Origin: JAKFEW01 sp036675505
GTDB taxonomy: Bacteria > Cyanobacteriota > Sericytochromatia > S15B-MN24 > JAQBPE01
Direction: 5' to 3'
DNA: 64,000 bases
NCBI GenBank assembly: GCA_036675505.1
Contig: JAKFEW010000090.1
Location: forward strand, 39,816 to 103,815
Shown here: positions 33,321-42,046 of the stretch, piece by piece
How the letters are laid out: the number at the start of each line of letters is the position of its first letter
Numbering within the stretch: position 1 is the stretch's first letter
The notes under the pieces: model-generated
What the model was told of the DNA's origin: nothing
What the model saw: the letters and a program-made list of their open reading frames with translations, nothing else
Databases searched by the model: none
Position numbers and translations under genes: made by a program

Positions 33321-34673
33321 ATGCGCAAACTTGCAATCACCTGCGGGACCATCCTCGGCTTGGGCGGCGGGCTGATTGTCGCGTGCACCACGCCGCCCCA
33401 ACGAGCTACCGTGGGCGAGCCACCGCGGGCCGGGTACCGGCTCGCGGCGACGCCGGCCGCTCCCGCGGCCGCGCACGATCGCGTGGTCTTCCGCGCCACC
33501 GACGGCGAGGCCGCCGACCGGGCGATCGCCGCGAGCGGCGGCAGGCGAGCCCTCACGATTCCGGCGCTGGGCGTCACGGTGGTCACGCTGCCCGACCAGG
33601 CCGTCGCCGCCGCGATCGCCCGCATCCAGGCGATCCCCGGCGTCGTTTACGCCGAGCCCGATTTCGTCGCGCAAGCCACCGCCCGCGGCGGGACGCCGGG
33701 TCGCAACGCGACGCCCACGCCGACCCCCGCTCCCACGAACGCGCCGTCGCCTGTCCCGACGGCCACGCCCGACGTGGCGCCGAACGACGTGTACTACCCC
33801 GACCAATACGGGCTCGCGATCGTCTCGGCGCGCTCGGCCTGGGCCCTGACCCATGGCGCGGGCGTGCGCATCGCGATTCTCGACACCGGGATCGACCAGG
33901 ACCACCCGGATCTCGCCGGCAAGATCGCGACGAACGTGAACTTCACGTCCGCGCCGACCGTCGACGATCAGTATGGCCACGGCACCCACGTCGCGGGCAT
34001 CGCCGCGGCGGCCACCAACAACGGCGAGGGCGTCGCGGGCACGGCCTACGACGCCCGGCTCGGGAACTACAAGGTCCTCGGCGACAGCGGCTCGGGCTAC
34101 TACTCCTGGATCGCGGCCGGCATCACGCGGGCCACCGACGATGGCGCCACCGTCATCAACATGAGCCTCTCCGGCGGCTCGGGCAGCAGCCTCCTGCTCG
34201 ACGCCGTGAACTACGCGGTGGCCAACGGCACAGTGGTCGCCGCGGCCGCCGGCAACAGCGGCAATACGAAGGCCGGCTACCCGGCCGCCTACGCCAACTG
34301 CATCGCCGTCGCGGCCACGACGAGCACGGATGCGAAGGCGAGCTTCTCCACGTACGGCAGCTGGGTCGACGTCGCCGCCCCGGGCAGCGGCATCTTCTCC
34401 ACGATCCCCAACCACGCCAACCGGCTCGGAACGACCAACTACGGATCGCTGAGCGGCACCTCGATGGCGACCCCGTTCGTGGCGGGCGGCGTGGCGCTCG
34501 TGCGGGCCGCCACGCCGAGCCTGACCGCCGCGCAGGCCCGGACCGCGGTCGAGGGCGGTTGCACCCGGATCGCCGGCACCGGCACCTACTGGGTCCATGG
34601 CCGCCTCGACGTCGGCCAGGCCGTCGCCTATGGCAGGTCGCTGGCGTCGAGCTTCCTCGCCTTCGGCCCGTAG
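33321..34673 (+). CDS. Subtilisin-family (S8) serine protease lipoprotein, copy 2
   Basis: A 450-residue lipoprotein (lipobox IVAC at residue 22). A propeptide with PALGVTVVTLPD, then VVYAEPDFVA matches copy 1. A Pro/Thr-rich linker (residues 128-155) follows that copy 1 lacks. The triad is Asp in ILDTGIDQDHPDL near 187, His in GHGTHVAGIAAAA near 221 and Ser in LSGTSMATPFVAG near 379. Catalytic-domain identity with copy 1 is high (YGHGTH, PAAYxxCxAVAAT, ASWVDVAAPG), consistent with recent duplication and divergence. GAGGGGGCG precedes ATG 33321. It is convergent with a LysR gene. Confidence 0.93.
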   Translation: MRKLAITCGTILGLGGGLIVACTTPPQRATVGEPPRAGYRLAATPAAPAAAHDRVVFRATDGEAADRAIAASGGRRALTIPALGVTVVTLPDQAVAAAIARIQAIPGVVYAEPDFVAQATARGGTPGRNATPTPTPAPTNAPSPVPTATPDVAPNDVYYPDQYGLAIVSARSAWALTHGAGVRIAILDTGIDQDHPDLAGKIATNVNFTSAPTVDDQYGHGTHVAGIAAAATNNGEGVAGTAYDARLGNYKVLGDSGSGYYSWIAAGITRATDDGATVINMSLSGGSGSSLLLDAVNYAVANGTVVAAAAGNSGNTKAGYPAAYANCIAVAATTSTDAKASFSTYGSWVDVAAPGSGIFSTIPNHANRLGTTNYGSLSGTSMATPFVAGGVALVRAATPSLTAAQARTAVEGGCTRIAGTGTYWVHGRLDVGQAVAYGRSLASSFLAFGP

Positions 34674-34700
34674 CCGCAGCCGGCGCGGCCCATCAGCTGG

Positions 34701-35558
34701 TCAGGCGATCCCCTCGAGCGCCTGCAGCACCGCCTGCGTCGCCGGCGTCGGGCGCACGTCCTTGCGCCACACCACGTAGAGCTCGTCGCGGAACGCCACC
34801 GGCGCCTCCGCGACCACGGCGAGCGCGCCCGCCGCGATGCGCTCGCGCACCGCGAGCTCGGGCAAGAAGGCCGCGCCCACGCCCGCCTCGGCGAGCCGGA
34901 TCGCGGTCTCGAGCAGCTCGACCTCGGCCGCGATGCGCCGCGGGTGCACCGCCTCGGGCCAGCCGTCCAGCGACTCGGCGGACTCGCGGCGGAAGAAGCG
35001 CGGCACGATGTAGCTGAAGTCCTGCCAGGGCCGCACCGGCCCGGGCCGGCCCACGATCACGTAGGGCGTCGCGAGCCCCGCGCGCCAGGCCAGGTCCTGG
35101 CGCACGGGCGCGCGCAGCAACAGGCCGAGCTCGATCTCGCCCTCGGCGACCCAGCGCTCGGCGTCGTCCGGCAGCATCTCGAAGATCTTCGGCCGCACTT
35201 CCGGGTGGGCGCTCACGAGGTCGGCGAGGATCGGCGGCATCAGGTAATGGTGCCAGAGCCCGTCGCCCGCGATCGTGACCGGGCCCCGCGGCACCGGGTC
35301 GCGCCATTCGGCCATCCGGCGCTCGGCGTCCTCGATCGCCGCCGTCACCCGCCGGGCTTCCTCGAGCAACGCCTCGCCGGCCGCCGTCAGGCCGCGCACG
35401 CGGTGGGCGCGGTCGACGAGCACCATCTTGAGCTCGGTCTCGAGGCCGGCGAGCGCCTTGCTGAGCGCCTGCGGCGTCACATGCAGGCGATCTGCGGCCT
35501 GGTGGAAGTTCTTGGTTTCAGCCAGTACGACGAAGTAGCGCAGCCATTCGGGGTTCAT
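34701..35558 (-). CDS. LysR-family transcriptional regulator
   Basis: A 285-residue regulator. The N-terminal winged helix (LRYFVVLAETKNFHQAADRLHVTPQALSKALAGLE, residues 5-40) is a canonical LysR helix-turn-helix, followed by a linker helix and a periplasmic-binding-like effector domain (TIAGDGLWHHYLMPPILADL, GVGAAFLPELAV). It starts 4 bases after the pmbA stop codon and is transcribed with tldD-pmbA. LysR genes usually diverge from their target, so this arrangement is uncommon; it may regulate distant genes or its own operon. Ligand unknown. Confidence 0.92.
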   Translation of the reverse strand: MNPEWLRYFVVLAETKNFHQAADRLHVTPQALSKALAGLETELKMVLVDRAHRVRGLTAAGEALLEEARRVTAAIEDAERRMAEWRDPVPRGPVTIAGDGLWHHYLMPPILADLVSAHPEVRPKIFEMLPDDAERWVAEGEIELGLLLRAPVRQDLAWRAGLATPYVIVGRPGPVRPWQDFSYIVPRFFRRESAESLDGWPEAVHPRRIAAEVELLETAIRLAEAGVGAAFLPELAVRERIAAGALAVVAEAPVAFRDELYVVWRKDVRPTPATQAVLQALEGIA

Positions 35559-35562
35559 CGGC

Positions 35563-36933
35563 CTAGAACGTGGTCTTGCCCGTGAAGCGGAAGTTCTTGA
35601 TCCGCAACGCCGGCACGCGGTTGGCGCCGCCGTACCAGTTCAGGCCGAGCTTCGTGCGGTTGCCCACCATATCCACCTCGCGCAGGGCGTCGAGGATCGC
35701 ATGGGTGAAGCGCAGGTTGCGCAGCGGCTTCACGATTTTGCCGCCTTCGATCCAGAAGGTGCCGTCGCGGGTCATGCCCGTCAGCGTCGTGCGGCGCGGA
35801 TCGAGCTGGTTCACGTAGTGGAACCGCGTGATCCAGATGCCGCGTTCGGTGGCTTCGAGCATCTCGTCTTTGGTGCTCGTGCCGGGCGCCATGAACAGGT
35901 GCGAGGCCAGCGGCCCCGCGTTCCAGAACGCGCCGCCGCCGAAGTGGTGGCCGGTCGAAAGCTTGCCTTCGCGCTCCGCGGCCCGCATGTCGTAAACCGG
36001 CTCGCCGGCCACGCCATGGTCGAAGAGCATCGCCTTGCGGCCCGGCACGCCCTCGTGATCGAACGGACACGGGACTCCCGACAGATCGCGCGCGTCGTCC
36101 CAGATCGAGATGTCGGGGTGGACCAGGCGTTCGCCGACGTGGCCCGCGAGAAACGAGCGCCCCTCGCGCACGTCTTCGGCGCCGAAGCCGCGCCCGAGGA
36201 AGCTCAAAAGCTCCACCACGGCGTACTCCTCGAGGATCACGGTGTACTCGCCCGGCTCGATCTCCTGCGGGTGCCGCGACCGCAGGCACTTGTCGATCGC
36301 TTCTTCAGCCAGCGCCTCGCCGTCGATCAGCCCGGCATCGAGGTGGGCGTCGGCGGCCCAACCGCTCGAGTCGTCGCTCATGACCACGCCGTTGAAGTTC
36401 GCGACGGTCGACTGGTGGTAAGCCCACGCACCATTCGTGTTCGCGATCGCGAGCTGCTTGGTGCCCGTGGCGAAGGATCCCGAGGCCGTCAGGCCCTCGG
36501 CGTGGGCGTCCTTGCAGACGTGTCCGACCACGCGGGCGCGGTCGGCCGGGCCGAAAGCCAGCGTGCGCGCGACGGTGGCCTGCGGGATCGGCTCGATGTG
36601 GTGGCGGTGGGCGAAGCCCGGGAACTCCGGGTCGTCGGGCTGCAGCCGGGCGAGCGCCACGGCGTCGGCCACGGCGCGGGCGATCGCCTCGTCGGAGAGA
36701 TCGTTGGTCGTGGCCGTGCCCACCTTCTGGCCGATGGCCACCTGCACGGTCGCGCGCAGGTCCTGCTCGGCCACGTTCTGGTGGATCTGGTTGTTCGCGA
36801 AGCGCGTCAGGTAGGACGTCTGACCGGCCAGCGTGACCTGTGCGGCGTCAGCCGGGACGTGTGCCAGGACACGCTCGGCGACCTCGCGCAGCTGGGCCTC
36901 GCCGAGGGCCGTCGTTTCGTTCGTCGTGGTCAC
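35563..36933 (-). CDS. pmbA: TldD/PmbA-family protein, TldE-type subunit
   Basis: A 456-residue TldE/PmbA subunit. It has the two-domain U62 fold with ANTNGAWAYHQSTVANFNG, EEYAVVELLSFLGRGFGAEDV and the C-terminal block HYVNQLDPRRTTLTGMTRDGTFWIEGG. It lacks the HExxxH metal site, as expected for the non-catalytic partner. TldD and TldE form a heterodimeric metalloprotease that degrades unfolded peptides and trims leader peptides of modified peptides such as microcin B17. The start is GTG at 36933, overlapping the tldD stop by 4 bases (GTGA). Gene order tldD-pmbA-lysR. Confidence 0.93.
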   Translation of the reverse strand: MTTTNETTALGEAQLREVAERVLAHVPADAAQVTLAGQTSYLTRFANNQIHQNVAEQDLRATVQVAIGQKVGTATTNDLSDEAIARAVADAVALARLQPDDPEFPGFAHRHHIEPIPQATVARTLAFGPADRARVVGHVCKDAHAEGLTASGSFATGTKQLAIANTNGAWAYHQSTVANFNGVVMSDDSSGWAADAHLDAGLIDGEALAEEAIDKCLRSRHPQEIEPGEYTVILEEYAVVELLSFLGRGFGAEDVREGRSFLAGHVGERLVHPDISIWDDARDLSGVPCPFDHEGVPGRKAMLFDHGVAGEPVYDMRAAEREGKLSTGHHFGGGAFWNAGPLASHLFMAPGTSTKDEMLEATERGIWITRFHYVNQLDPRRTTLTGMTRDGTFWIEGGKIVKPLRNLRFTHAILDALREVDMVGNRTKLGLNWYGGANRVPALRIKNFRFTGKTTF

Positions 36934-38396
36934 TTGAGCACCCCCACCTGGACGTCGCGGAACCGGGCCGGGCTCGCGCCATGGCCCACATGGGCCACCT
37001 GCAGCGGCTGGCCCTTGCCGCAGTTCGGCGTGCCCCAGATCTGCCACTCGTCGCGGTTCGCGATCGCGTCGCAGCCCGCCCAGAACCTGGGTGTGATGCC
37101 GGTGTAGGTCGGGTTCTTGAGGATCCGCCCGAGCTTGCCGTTCTTCACCTCCCAGGCGATCTGGCAGCCGAACTGGAAGTTCACGCGCTTGTCGTCGATG
37201 CTCCACGAGCGGTTCGTGTGCATGTAAACGCCGTCCTCGGTGTCCGCGATGATGTCCGCGAGCGTCCAGTCGCCCGGCTCGAGGCTGACGTTGGTCATGC
37301 GCACCATCGGGATGCGGTTCCAGCCGTCCGCGCGCGCGGTGCCGCCGCTCGGAATGTCGAGCTTGGCGGCCGTCTCGCGGCAGGAGAGGAAGCCCTTGAA
37401 CTGGCCCGCCTCGATGATCGGGATGCGCTGGGCGGGCACGCCCTCGTCATCCCAGCCGAAGGTGCCGAGGCCGCCGGGTAGGGTGGCGTCGGCCGTGACC
37501 GTGACGATCTCCGAGCCGTAAGTGAACGTCTCGCGCATGCCGGGGCTCAGGAAGCTGGTCCCCGCGTACGCGGCCTCGTAGCCGAAGACGCGGTCGAGCT
37601 CGATGGCGTGGCCGATCGACTCGTGGATTTGCAGCGCGAGCTGGGTGGGGTCCAGGATCAGCGTGGTGACCCCGGAAGGGCACTGGGGCGCCGTCAGCAG
37701 CGCCACAGCCTCTTCGGCGATGCGCCTGGCGTTGCCCGGCAGGTCGGCTGCGCGGACCATCTCATAGCCCCTGGTGACCTGCTGGCGGCCGAAGGAGTTG
37801 GGGTACGAGCGCGTCTGCACCTCGGAATCGCCCACGGCGGTCGCCTCGATGCCGCAGCCGGTCTCGGTGAGCGCCTGCTCGATGAAGGCGCCTTCGGTGC
37901 TCGCGAAGAGCTTGACCTCGCGCTGGCTGCCGATCGAGCACGACGTCGCACGCACGCCCGGCACCGCGCGCATCTCGGCCTCGGCGGCCAACAGCGTGGC
38001 GAGCTTCTCCTCCACCGGCACCTTGAATGGATCCTCGGCCACCGGCGTCTCGTAACGGCCCTTCACGGCGCTCGGCAGGCCGAGCGAGACCGGCTCGCGC
38101 AGGGTCAGCAGGCTGGCCTTGGCGATCTCGACAGCGAGCGCGGCCACGCGATCGACTTCAGCCGGCTCGAGCCGCGAGGACGACGCGAAGCCCCAGGCGC
38201 CCTGGTAGAGCACGCGCACGCCGAAGCCGCGGCTGCGGTCGCGCGACAGGCCCGCGGGCTTGCCGTCGCGGGTGCCGACGGTCTCGTAATAGCGGTCGAC
38301 GACGCGCACGTCGGCGTACTGGACGCCGAGCAACTGGGCGCGGTTGAGGGCGCGCTCCGCCAGCTCGGCCGCCTGCATGGTGGTGGCGATGCTCAT
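36930..38396 (-). CDS. tldD: TldD metalloprotease subunit
   Basis: A 488-residue catalytic subunit. The zinc site HESIGHAIELDR near residue 258 carries the HExxxH motif, and downstream landmarks are SSRLEP near residue 71, GWDDEGVPAQR, GGTARADGWNRIPMVRMTNV and PNCGKGQPLQVAHVGHGA at the C-terminus. The enzyme works with the PmbA-type subunit encoded next. Length is normal. A -10-like TATGAT lies at 38434-38429 on the minus strand next to the terminator of the upstream gene; a GCAGGAG ribosome site precedes the ATG. No ribosomally made peptide precursor is evident nearby. Confidence 0.95.
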   Translation of the reverse strand: MSIATTMQAAELAERALNRAQLLGVQYADVRVVDRYYETVGTRDGKPAGLSRDRSRGFGVRVLYQGAWGFASSSRLEPAEVDRVAALAVEIAKASLLTLREPVSLGLPSAVKGRYETPVAEDPFKVPVEEKLATLLAAEAEMRAVPGVRATSCSIGSQREVKLFASTEGAFIEQALTETGCGIEATAVGDSEVQTRSYPNSFGRQQVTRGYEMVRAADLPGNARRIAEEAVALLTAPQCPSGVTTLILDPTQLALQIHESIGHAIELDRVFGYEAAYAGTSFLSPGMRETFTYGSEIVTVTADATLPGGLGTFGWDDEGVPAQRIPIIEAGQFKGFLSCRETAAKLDIPSGGTARADGWNRIPMVRMTNVSLEPGDWTLADIIADTEDGVYMHTNRSWSIDDKRVNFQFGCQIAWEVKNGKLGRILKNPTYTGITPRFWAGCDAIANRDEWQIWGTPNCGKGQPLQVAHVGHGASPARFRDVQVGVLK

Positions 38397-38436
38397 CGGC
38401 TCTCCTGCGGGGGGACGGGGGAGCCTTCATCATAGC

Positions 38437-38467
38437 GCAAGACCCGCCACGGGTGGGCGGGTCTTGC
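38437..38467. terminator. Hairpin between the IPT-like lipoprotein and tldD genes
   Basis: Arms GCAAGACCCGCC (38437-38448) and its complement (38456-38467) form a 12-bp stem with a 7-base loop. It lies 43 bases after the lipoprotein gene's stop on the minus strand. There is no clear T tract. Confidence 0.6.
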
Positions 38468-38509
38468 ATTCCGAGAGGGTGGATTCAGGCCGCGCGGGGC
38501 GGGCCCGGG

Positions 38510-39463
38510 TTACGGCGCGTCGGTCGCGGCGGCGTCGTCTTCCACATCCGTGGCGGCACCGTCGTCTTCCACGTCCGTGGCATCGGCGTCGTCTTCCACG
38601 TCCGTGGCGTCGTCGTCATGCTCCACGTCCGTGGCCGCGCCGTCGTCCTCGAGGTCCGCCTCGACGACCAGGCCGCCTTCGACCTTGAACTCCTTGCCGC
38701 AGACGCTGACGACCAGCGCCTGCGCCTCGTCGTCGGCCGTGGCCCCTGCGGGCACCGTGGCGACGATCGTGGACTCGTTGACCTGAACGATTTCGGCCTC
38801 GAGCTCGCCGAGCATCACCTTCACGTCGCCGGCGAAGCCGCTGCCGTGGATGGTGACCTTGTCGGACGGGGCGGCCGCCTTGGGCTCGACCTTGGTGACA
38901 TCGCAGAGCGTCACGGCTGCGGAGGGTGACGCGGACGGCGCGGCGCTCGGCTTCTCGCTCGGCTTCGCCGAAGCGGCGGGCGCAGGCGAGGCGGTGCCGG
39001 CGCCGATCGGGCCGACCTTCGTGGAGCCGTCGGCCAGGATCTTGACCGTCGCGGTGCCGACGCGCGAGCCGCCGGAGGCGTTCGTGATGATGACCGTGAT
39101 CTGGGCGTCGCCGGGCGTCTCCAGCGATCCGTCGGCCTTGGTCGGCGACCAGTAGACAACCTGGCCCGTGTTGGTGCTCAGCACGCCCTTCGTGGCCGAC
39201 CAGTTGTACTGGAGCGGGGCGCCGGTCGGCGAGCCCGCGACCACGGTGAAGGTGATCTTCGCGTCCTTGTCGGACGTCGCCATCGGGTTGGCCGTGAAAG
39301 CGTCGATGTTCGGGTTGATGCCCTGGGCGACCTGACCACCGCGGCCGAGGCCGCCGGGACCGCGGTCGTCGACGACCAGCGGGGAGACCACGCAGGCCGA
39401 GCTCATCAGAGCCAGCGCGCAGGCGAGGGCGAGACCGAAATTGCGGGGGCGGTTGGCGGACAT
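38510..39463 (-). CDS. Lipoprotein with Ig-like and IPT/TIG-like domains and an acidic repeat tail
   Basis: A 317-residue lipoprotein (lipobox SSAC at residue 24). Residues 50-145 look like a PKD/Ig-like domain (KITFTVVAGSPTGAPLQYNWSATKG). After a Ser/Pro/Ala linker, residues 185-260 form an IPT/TIG-like domain (VTIHGSGFAGDVKVMLGELEAEIVQVNESTIVATVP). The final 45 residues are a strongly acidic tandem repeat. IPT domains often mediate cell-surface binding, and the acidic tail could bind Ca2+; both points are inference. A Cys near each end of the TIG domain (LCDVTK, VCGKEF) could pair. It is transcribed away from TatD and ends next to a hairpin. Confidence 0.75.
   Translation of the reverse strand: MSANRPRNFGLALACALALMSSACVVSPLVVDDRGPGGLGRGGQVAQGINPNIDAFTANPMATSDKDAKITFTVVAGSPTGAPLQYNWSATKGVLSTNTGQVVYWSPTKADGSLETPGDAQITVIITNASGGSRVGTATVKILADGSTKVGPIGAGTASPAPAASAKPSEKPSAAPSASPSAAVTLCDVTKVEPKAAAPSDKVTIHGSGFAGDVKVMLGELEAEIVQVNESTIVATVPAGATADDEAQALVVSVCGKEFKVEGGLVVEADLEDDGAATDVEHDDDATDVEDDADATDVEDDGAATDVEDDAAATDAP
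38516..38647 (-). repeat. 27-bp tandem repeats coding an acidic 9-residue motif
   Basis: The 3' end of the lipoprotein gene encodes DDGAATDVE, HDDDATDVE, DDADATDVE, DDGAATDVE and a partial fifth copy. The unit is 27 bases, so slippage stays in frame. The peptide is Asp/Glu-rich with a conserved ATDVE core. Confidence 0.9.
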
Positions 39464-39570
39464 CGGAAACTCCTCAGGAAGGGATTGGGTGGACCGGCGG
39501 GGCGCGCGACCCGCTCAATCACCTATACGAGAAAAGGGGCGAGCAGGTTCCGTCCACCCGCCCATCTCGC

Positions 39571-40350
39571 TCAACCCGGCAGCCTGAACAGCTTCCTGGC
39601 GTTTTCGCTGGTGACCCGGATGACCTCTTCGGCCGGGCAGCCGTGCAAATCCGCGAGCTTGGCCGCCACATGGCCGACGTGCATGGGCTCGTTGCGCTTG
39701 CCGCGGTGCGGCACGGGCGCGAGGTAGGGCGAGTCCGTCTCGACCAGCAGCCGGTCGAGCGGCAGGCCGGCCGCCACTTCCTGGAGGCTGTGGGCGTTCT
39801 TGAACGTCAAAGGTCCGGCGAAGGAAATGTACATGCCGATCGCGATGCATTGCCGGGCGAGCTCGAGCGAGCCAGAGAAGCAGTGCATCACGCCGCCGGC
39901 GGCGTGCACGAGGTTCTCCTGGAGCAGCCGCAGCACGTCGCCGTGGCTGTCGCGGTTGTGCACGATGACGGGCTTGCCGAGCTCGCCCGCCAGCCGGATC
40001 TGGTCGCGGAAGACCTGTTGCTGCACCTCGCGCGGGGCGTGGTCGTAATAGTAGTCGAGGCCGATCTCGCCGATCGCCACGACCTTCGGGTGGCCGGCCC
40101 ATGCGCGCAGGCGTTCCAGCGTCTCGTCCGTCCAGGTGCCGGCCTCGTGCGGGTGCACGCCGACGCCCACGAAGATGTCGGCGTGGCCGTCGGCCATGGC
40201 GAGCACGCGCGGCATGTCGGGGATCGCGATGCCCGGCACGATCATCGTGCCCACGCCGGCCGCGCGGGCGCGGGCGAGCATCTCGTCCCGGTCGTCGTCG
40301 AATTGCGGGACGTCGAGGTGGCAGTGGGTGTCGACGAGCGATATCGTCAT
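39571..40350 (-). CDS. TatD-family metal-dependent hydrolase/DNase
   Basis: A 259-residue TIM barrel of the amidohydrolase superfamily. The metal site residues are in VDTHCHLDVPQFDDD (HxH), AIGEIGLDYYYDHAP (Glu), KPVIVHNRDSHGD (His), GGVMHCFSGSLELA (His) and LLVETDSPYLAP (Asp). All are conserved. Homologues are 3'-5' exonucleases or general DNases in repair. The gene is 48 bases downstream of metG on the same strand, the usual neighbour pair in many bacteria. GAGGAG lies upstream of the ATG. Confidence 0.95.
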   Translation of the reverse strand: MTISLVDTHCHLDVPQFDDDRDEMLARARAAGVGTMIVPGIAIPDMPRVLAMADGHADIFVGVGVHPHEAGTWTDETLERLRAWAGHPKVVAIGEIGLDYYYDHAPREVQQQVFRDQIRLAGELGKPVIVHNRDSHGDVLRLLQENLVHAAGGVMHCFSGSLELARQCIAIGMYISFAGPLTFKNAHSLQEVAAGLPLDRLLVETDSPYLAPVPHRGKRNEPMHVGHVAAKLADLHGCPAEEVIRVTSENARKLFRLPG

Positions 40351-40398
40351 GGTGGGGTGCTCCTCGCGGCGACCGGCGCCGGATTAGGCCCGCAGGCG

Positions 40399-41946
40399 CT
40401 ACTTTTTCTTCGTGCCCGCCTCGGCGAGCTCGTCTTCGATGCGCGGGTAGACCGGGCCGGTCTTGTTGGTCTGTTGGCCTGCCACGAGGCCGCCCCATTC
40501 GAGCGCTTCCCAGCGCTGGTCGGCGAGCGCCTCGGGCACGGCGATCTGCTCCCAGAGCTTCTCGGCGAGGTGCGGGATGAAGGGCGACACCAGGATCGTG
40601 ACCACGCGGAGCGCCTCGAGCACGCCATACAGCACGCCGCCCAGCTTCTCGGTCTCGCCGGCCTTGGCGAGCGCCCAGGGAGCCTGGGTGTCGATGTACT
40701 TGTTCACGGCGTCGATCAGGCCCCAGAGGGTCTCGAGCGTTTCCTGGATCTCGAGCTTCTCCATATGCACGGCGGCCGTCGCGCGGGTCTCGACCACGCG
40801 ATCACGCAGCTCGGCGGTCACGCCCGGCACGTCCGCGGGCACCGCGCCCTGGAAGTTCTTCTCGAGCATGCCGAGCGTGCGGTTGAGCGCGTTGCCGAGG
40901 TTGTTGGCGAGGTCCGCGTTCACGCGCAGCTTGAAGTTGTCGAAGGTGTAGCTGCCGTCCTTGCCGAAGGTGATCTCGCGCAGCAGGTAATACCGCAGCG
41001 CATCGGCGCCGAACTGATCGGCGATCGCGTTCGGCTCGATCACGTTGCCGAGCGATTTGCTCATTTTCTGCTCGCCGATGTTCACCCAGCCGTGGCCATA
41101 GACCTGCCTGGGCAACGGGATGTCGAGCGCGAGCAGCACCGTCGGCCAGATGATGCAGTGGAACTTCGTGATGTCCTTGCCGATCAGCTGGCAATTCGCG
41201 GGCCAATACTTCGCGAACATGGCCTCGTCCGAGCCCCAGCCGATGCCCGTGACGTAGTTGAGCAGCGCGTCGATCCAAACGTAAATCACCTGGCTCTCGT
41301 CGCCGGGCACCGGGATGCCCCACTTGACCTTCTGGCGCGAGACCGAGACGTCGGGGAAAGTCTCGAGCAGGTTGAGGATCTCGTTGCGCCGCGACTCAGG
41401 CTGCACGAAGTCCGGGTTGGCCTCGATGTGGGCGCGGATGCGGTCCTTGTACTTGGCGATCGCGAGCACGTAGTTCTCCTCGGAGAACGGCTGCGGCGGC
41501 GCCCCGTGCTGCGGGCACTTGCCGTCGACGAGATCGCGCTCGTTCTTGAACTCCTCGCAGCCGGCGCAATACAGGCCCTCGTACTTCGCCTTGTAGATGT
41601 CGCCCTGCGCGAGCAGGCGCGAGAAGGCCTGCTGGACGGCCTTCTCGTGGTGGTCGTCGGTGGTGCGGATGAAGCGGTCGTACTTCACGCCGAGCTTGGC
41701 CCAGGTGCTGATGAACTGGGGCGAGATGCGGCCCACGAATTCCTGGGGCGAGATGCCCTCGGCGGCGGCGGCCTTCTCGATCTTCACGCCGTGCTCGTCG
41801 ACGCCGGTGAGGAAGAAGACGTCCTCGCCCAGCATGCGGTGCCAGCGGGCGATCGCGTCCGCCGCGATCTTCTCGTACGCATGGCCGATGTGCGGCGGGG
41901 CGTTCGTGTAGTCGATGGCGGTGGTGATGTAGAACGTACGCGGCAT
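40399..41946 (-). CDS. metG: Methionyl-tRNA synthetase
   Basis: A 515-residue class I synthetase. TAIDYTNAPPHIGHAYEKIAADA contains the HIGH signature (residues 15-18), and MSKSLGNVIEP near residue 295 the KMSKS loop. A single zinc knuckle (CAGCEEFKNERDLVDGKCPQHG, residues 124-146) has three Cys plus His, the single-knuckle short type. The C-terminal anticodon-binding helical bundle is present (LANNLGNALNRTLGM) but there is no EMAP/tRNA-binding domain, so the enzyme is a short form. Start ATG 41946 follows an AGGAGG; an in-frame ATG 27 bases upstream has none. It is upstream of tatD. Confidence 0.97.
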   Translation of the reverse strand: MPRTFYITTAIDYTNAPPHIGHAYEKIAADAIARWHRMLGEDVFFLTGVDEHGVKIEKAAAAEGISPQEFVGRISPQFISTWAKLGVKYDRFIRTTDDHHEKAVQQAFSRLLAQGDIYKAKYEGLYCAGCEEFKNERDLVDGKCPQHGAPPQPFSEENYVLAIAKYKDRIRAHIEANPDFVQPESRRNEILNLLETFPDVSVSRQKVKWGIPVPGDESQVIYVWIDALLNYVTGIGWGSDEAMFAKYWPANCQLIGKDITKFHCIIWPTVLLALDIPLPRQVYGHGWVNIGEQKMSKSLGNVIEPNAIADQFGADALRYYLLREITFGKDGSYTFDNFKLRVNADLANNLGNALNRTLGMLEKNFQGAVPADVPGVTAELRDRVVETRATAAVHMEKLEIQETLETLWGLIDAVNKYIDTQAPWALAKAGETEKLGGVLYGVLEALRVVTILVSPFIPHLAEKLWEQIAVPEALADQRWEALEWGGLVAGQQTNKTGPVYPRIEDELAEAGTKKK

Positions 41947-41989
41947 CTTGCACGGGCCTCCTGGGGTTCCCAAACTACCAAAGCGGGAC

Positions 41990-42024
41990 CCAAAAGAAAA
42001 GGCCGCCTCCCTCGGGAGGCGGCC
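41990..42024 (-). terminator. Intrinsic terminator of the 48-residue gene
   Basis: On the minus strand GGCCGCCTCCC pairs with GGGAGGCGGCC (42001-42024) and is followed by TTTTCTTTT, a clear T tract. It is the best-formed intrinsic terminator in the window. Confidence 0.88.
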
Positions 42025-42046
42025 GCGACGGCGAGCGTCTGAGCGC

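Noticed and set aside
38516..38647. CRISPR-like periodic repeats
   Set aside because: The unit is 27 bases without spacers and encodes an in-frame acidic peptide tail.
39643..42042. 799-residue + strand frame across TatD and MetG
   Set aside because: Both enzymes on the minus strand have complete catalytic motifs.
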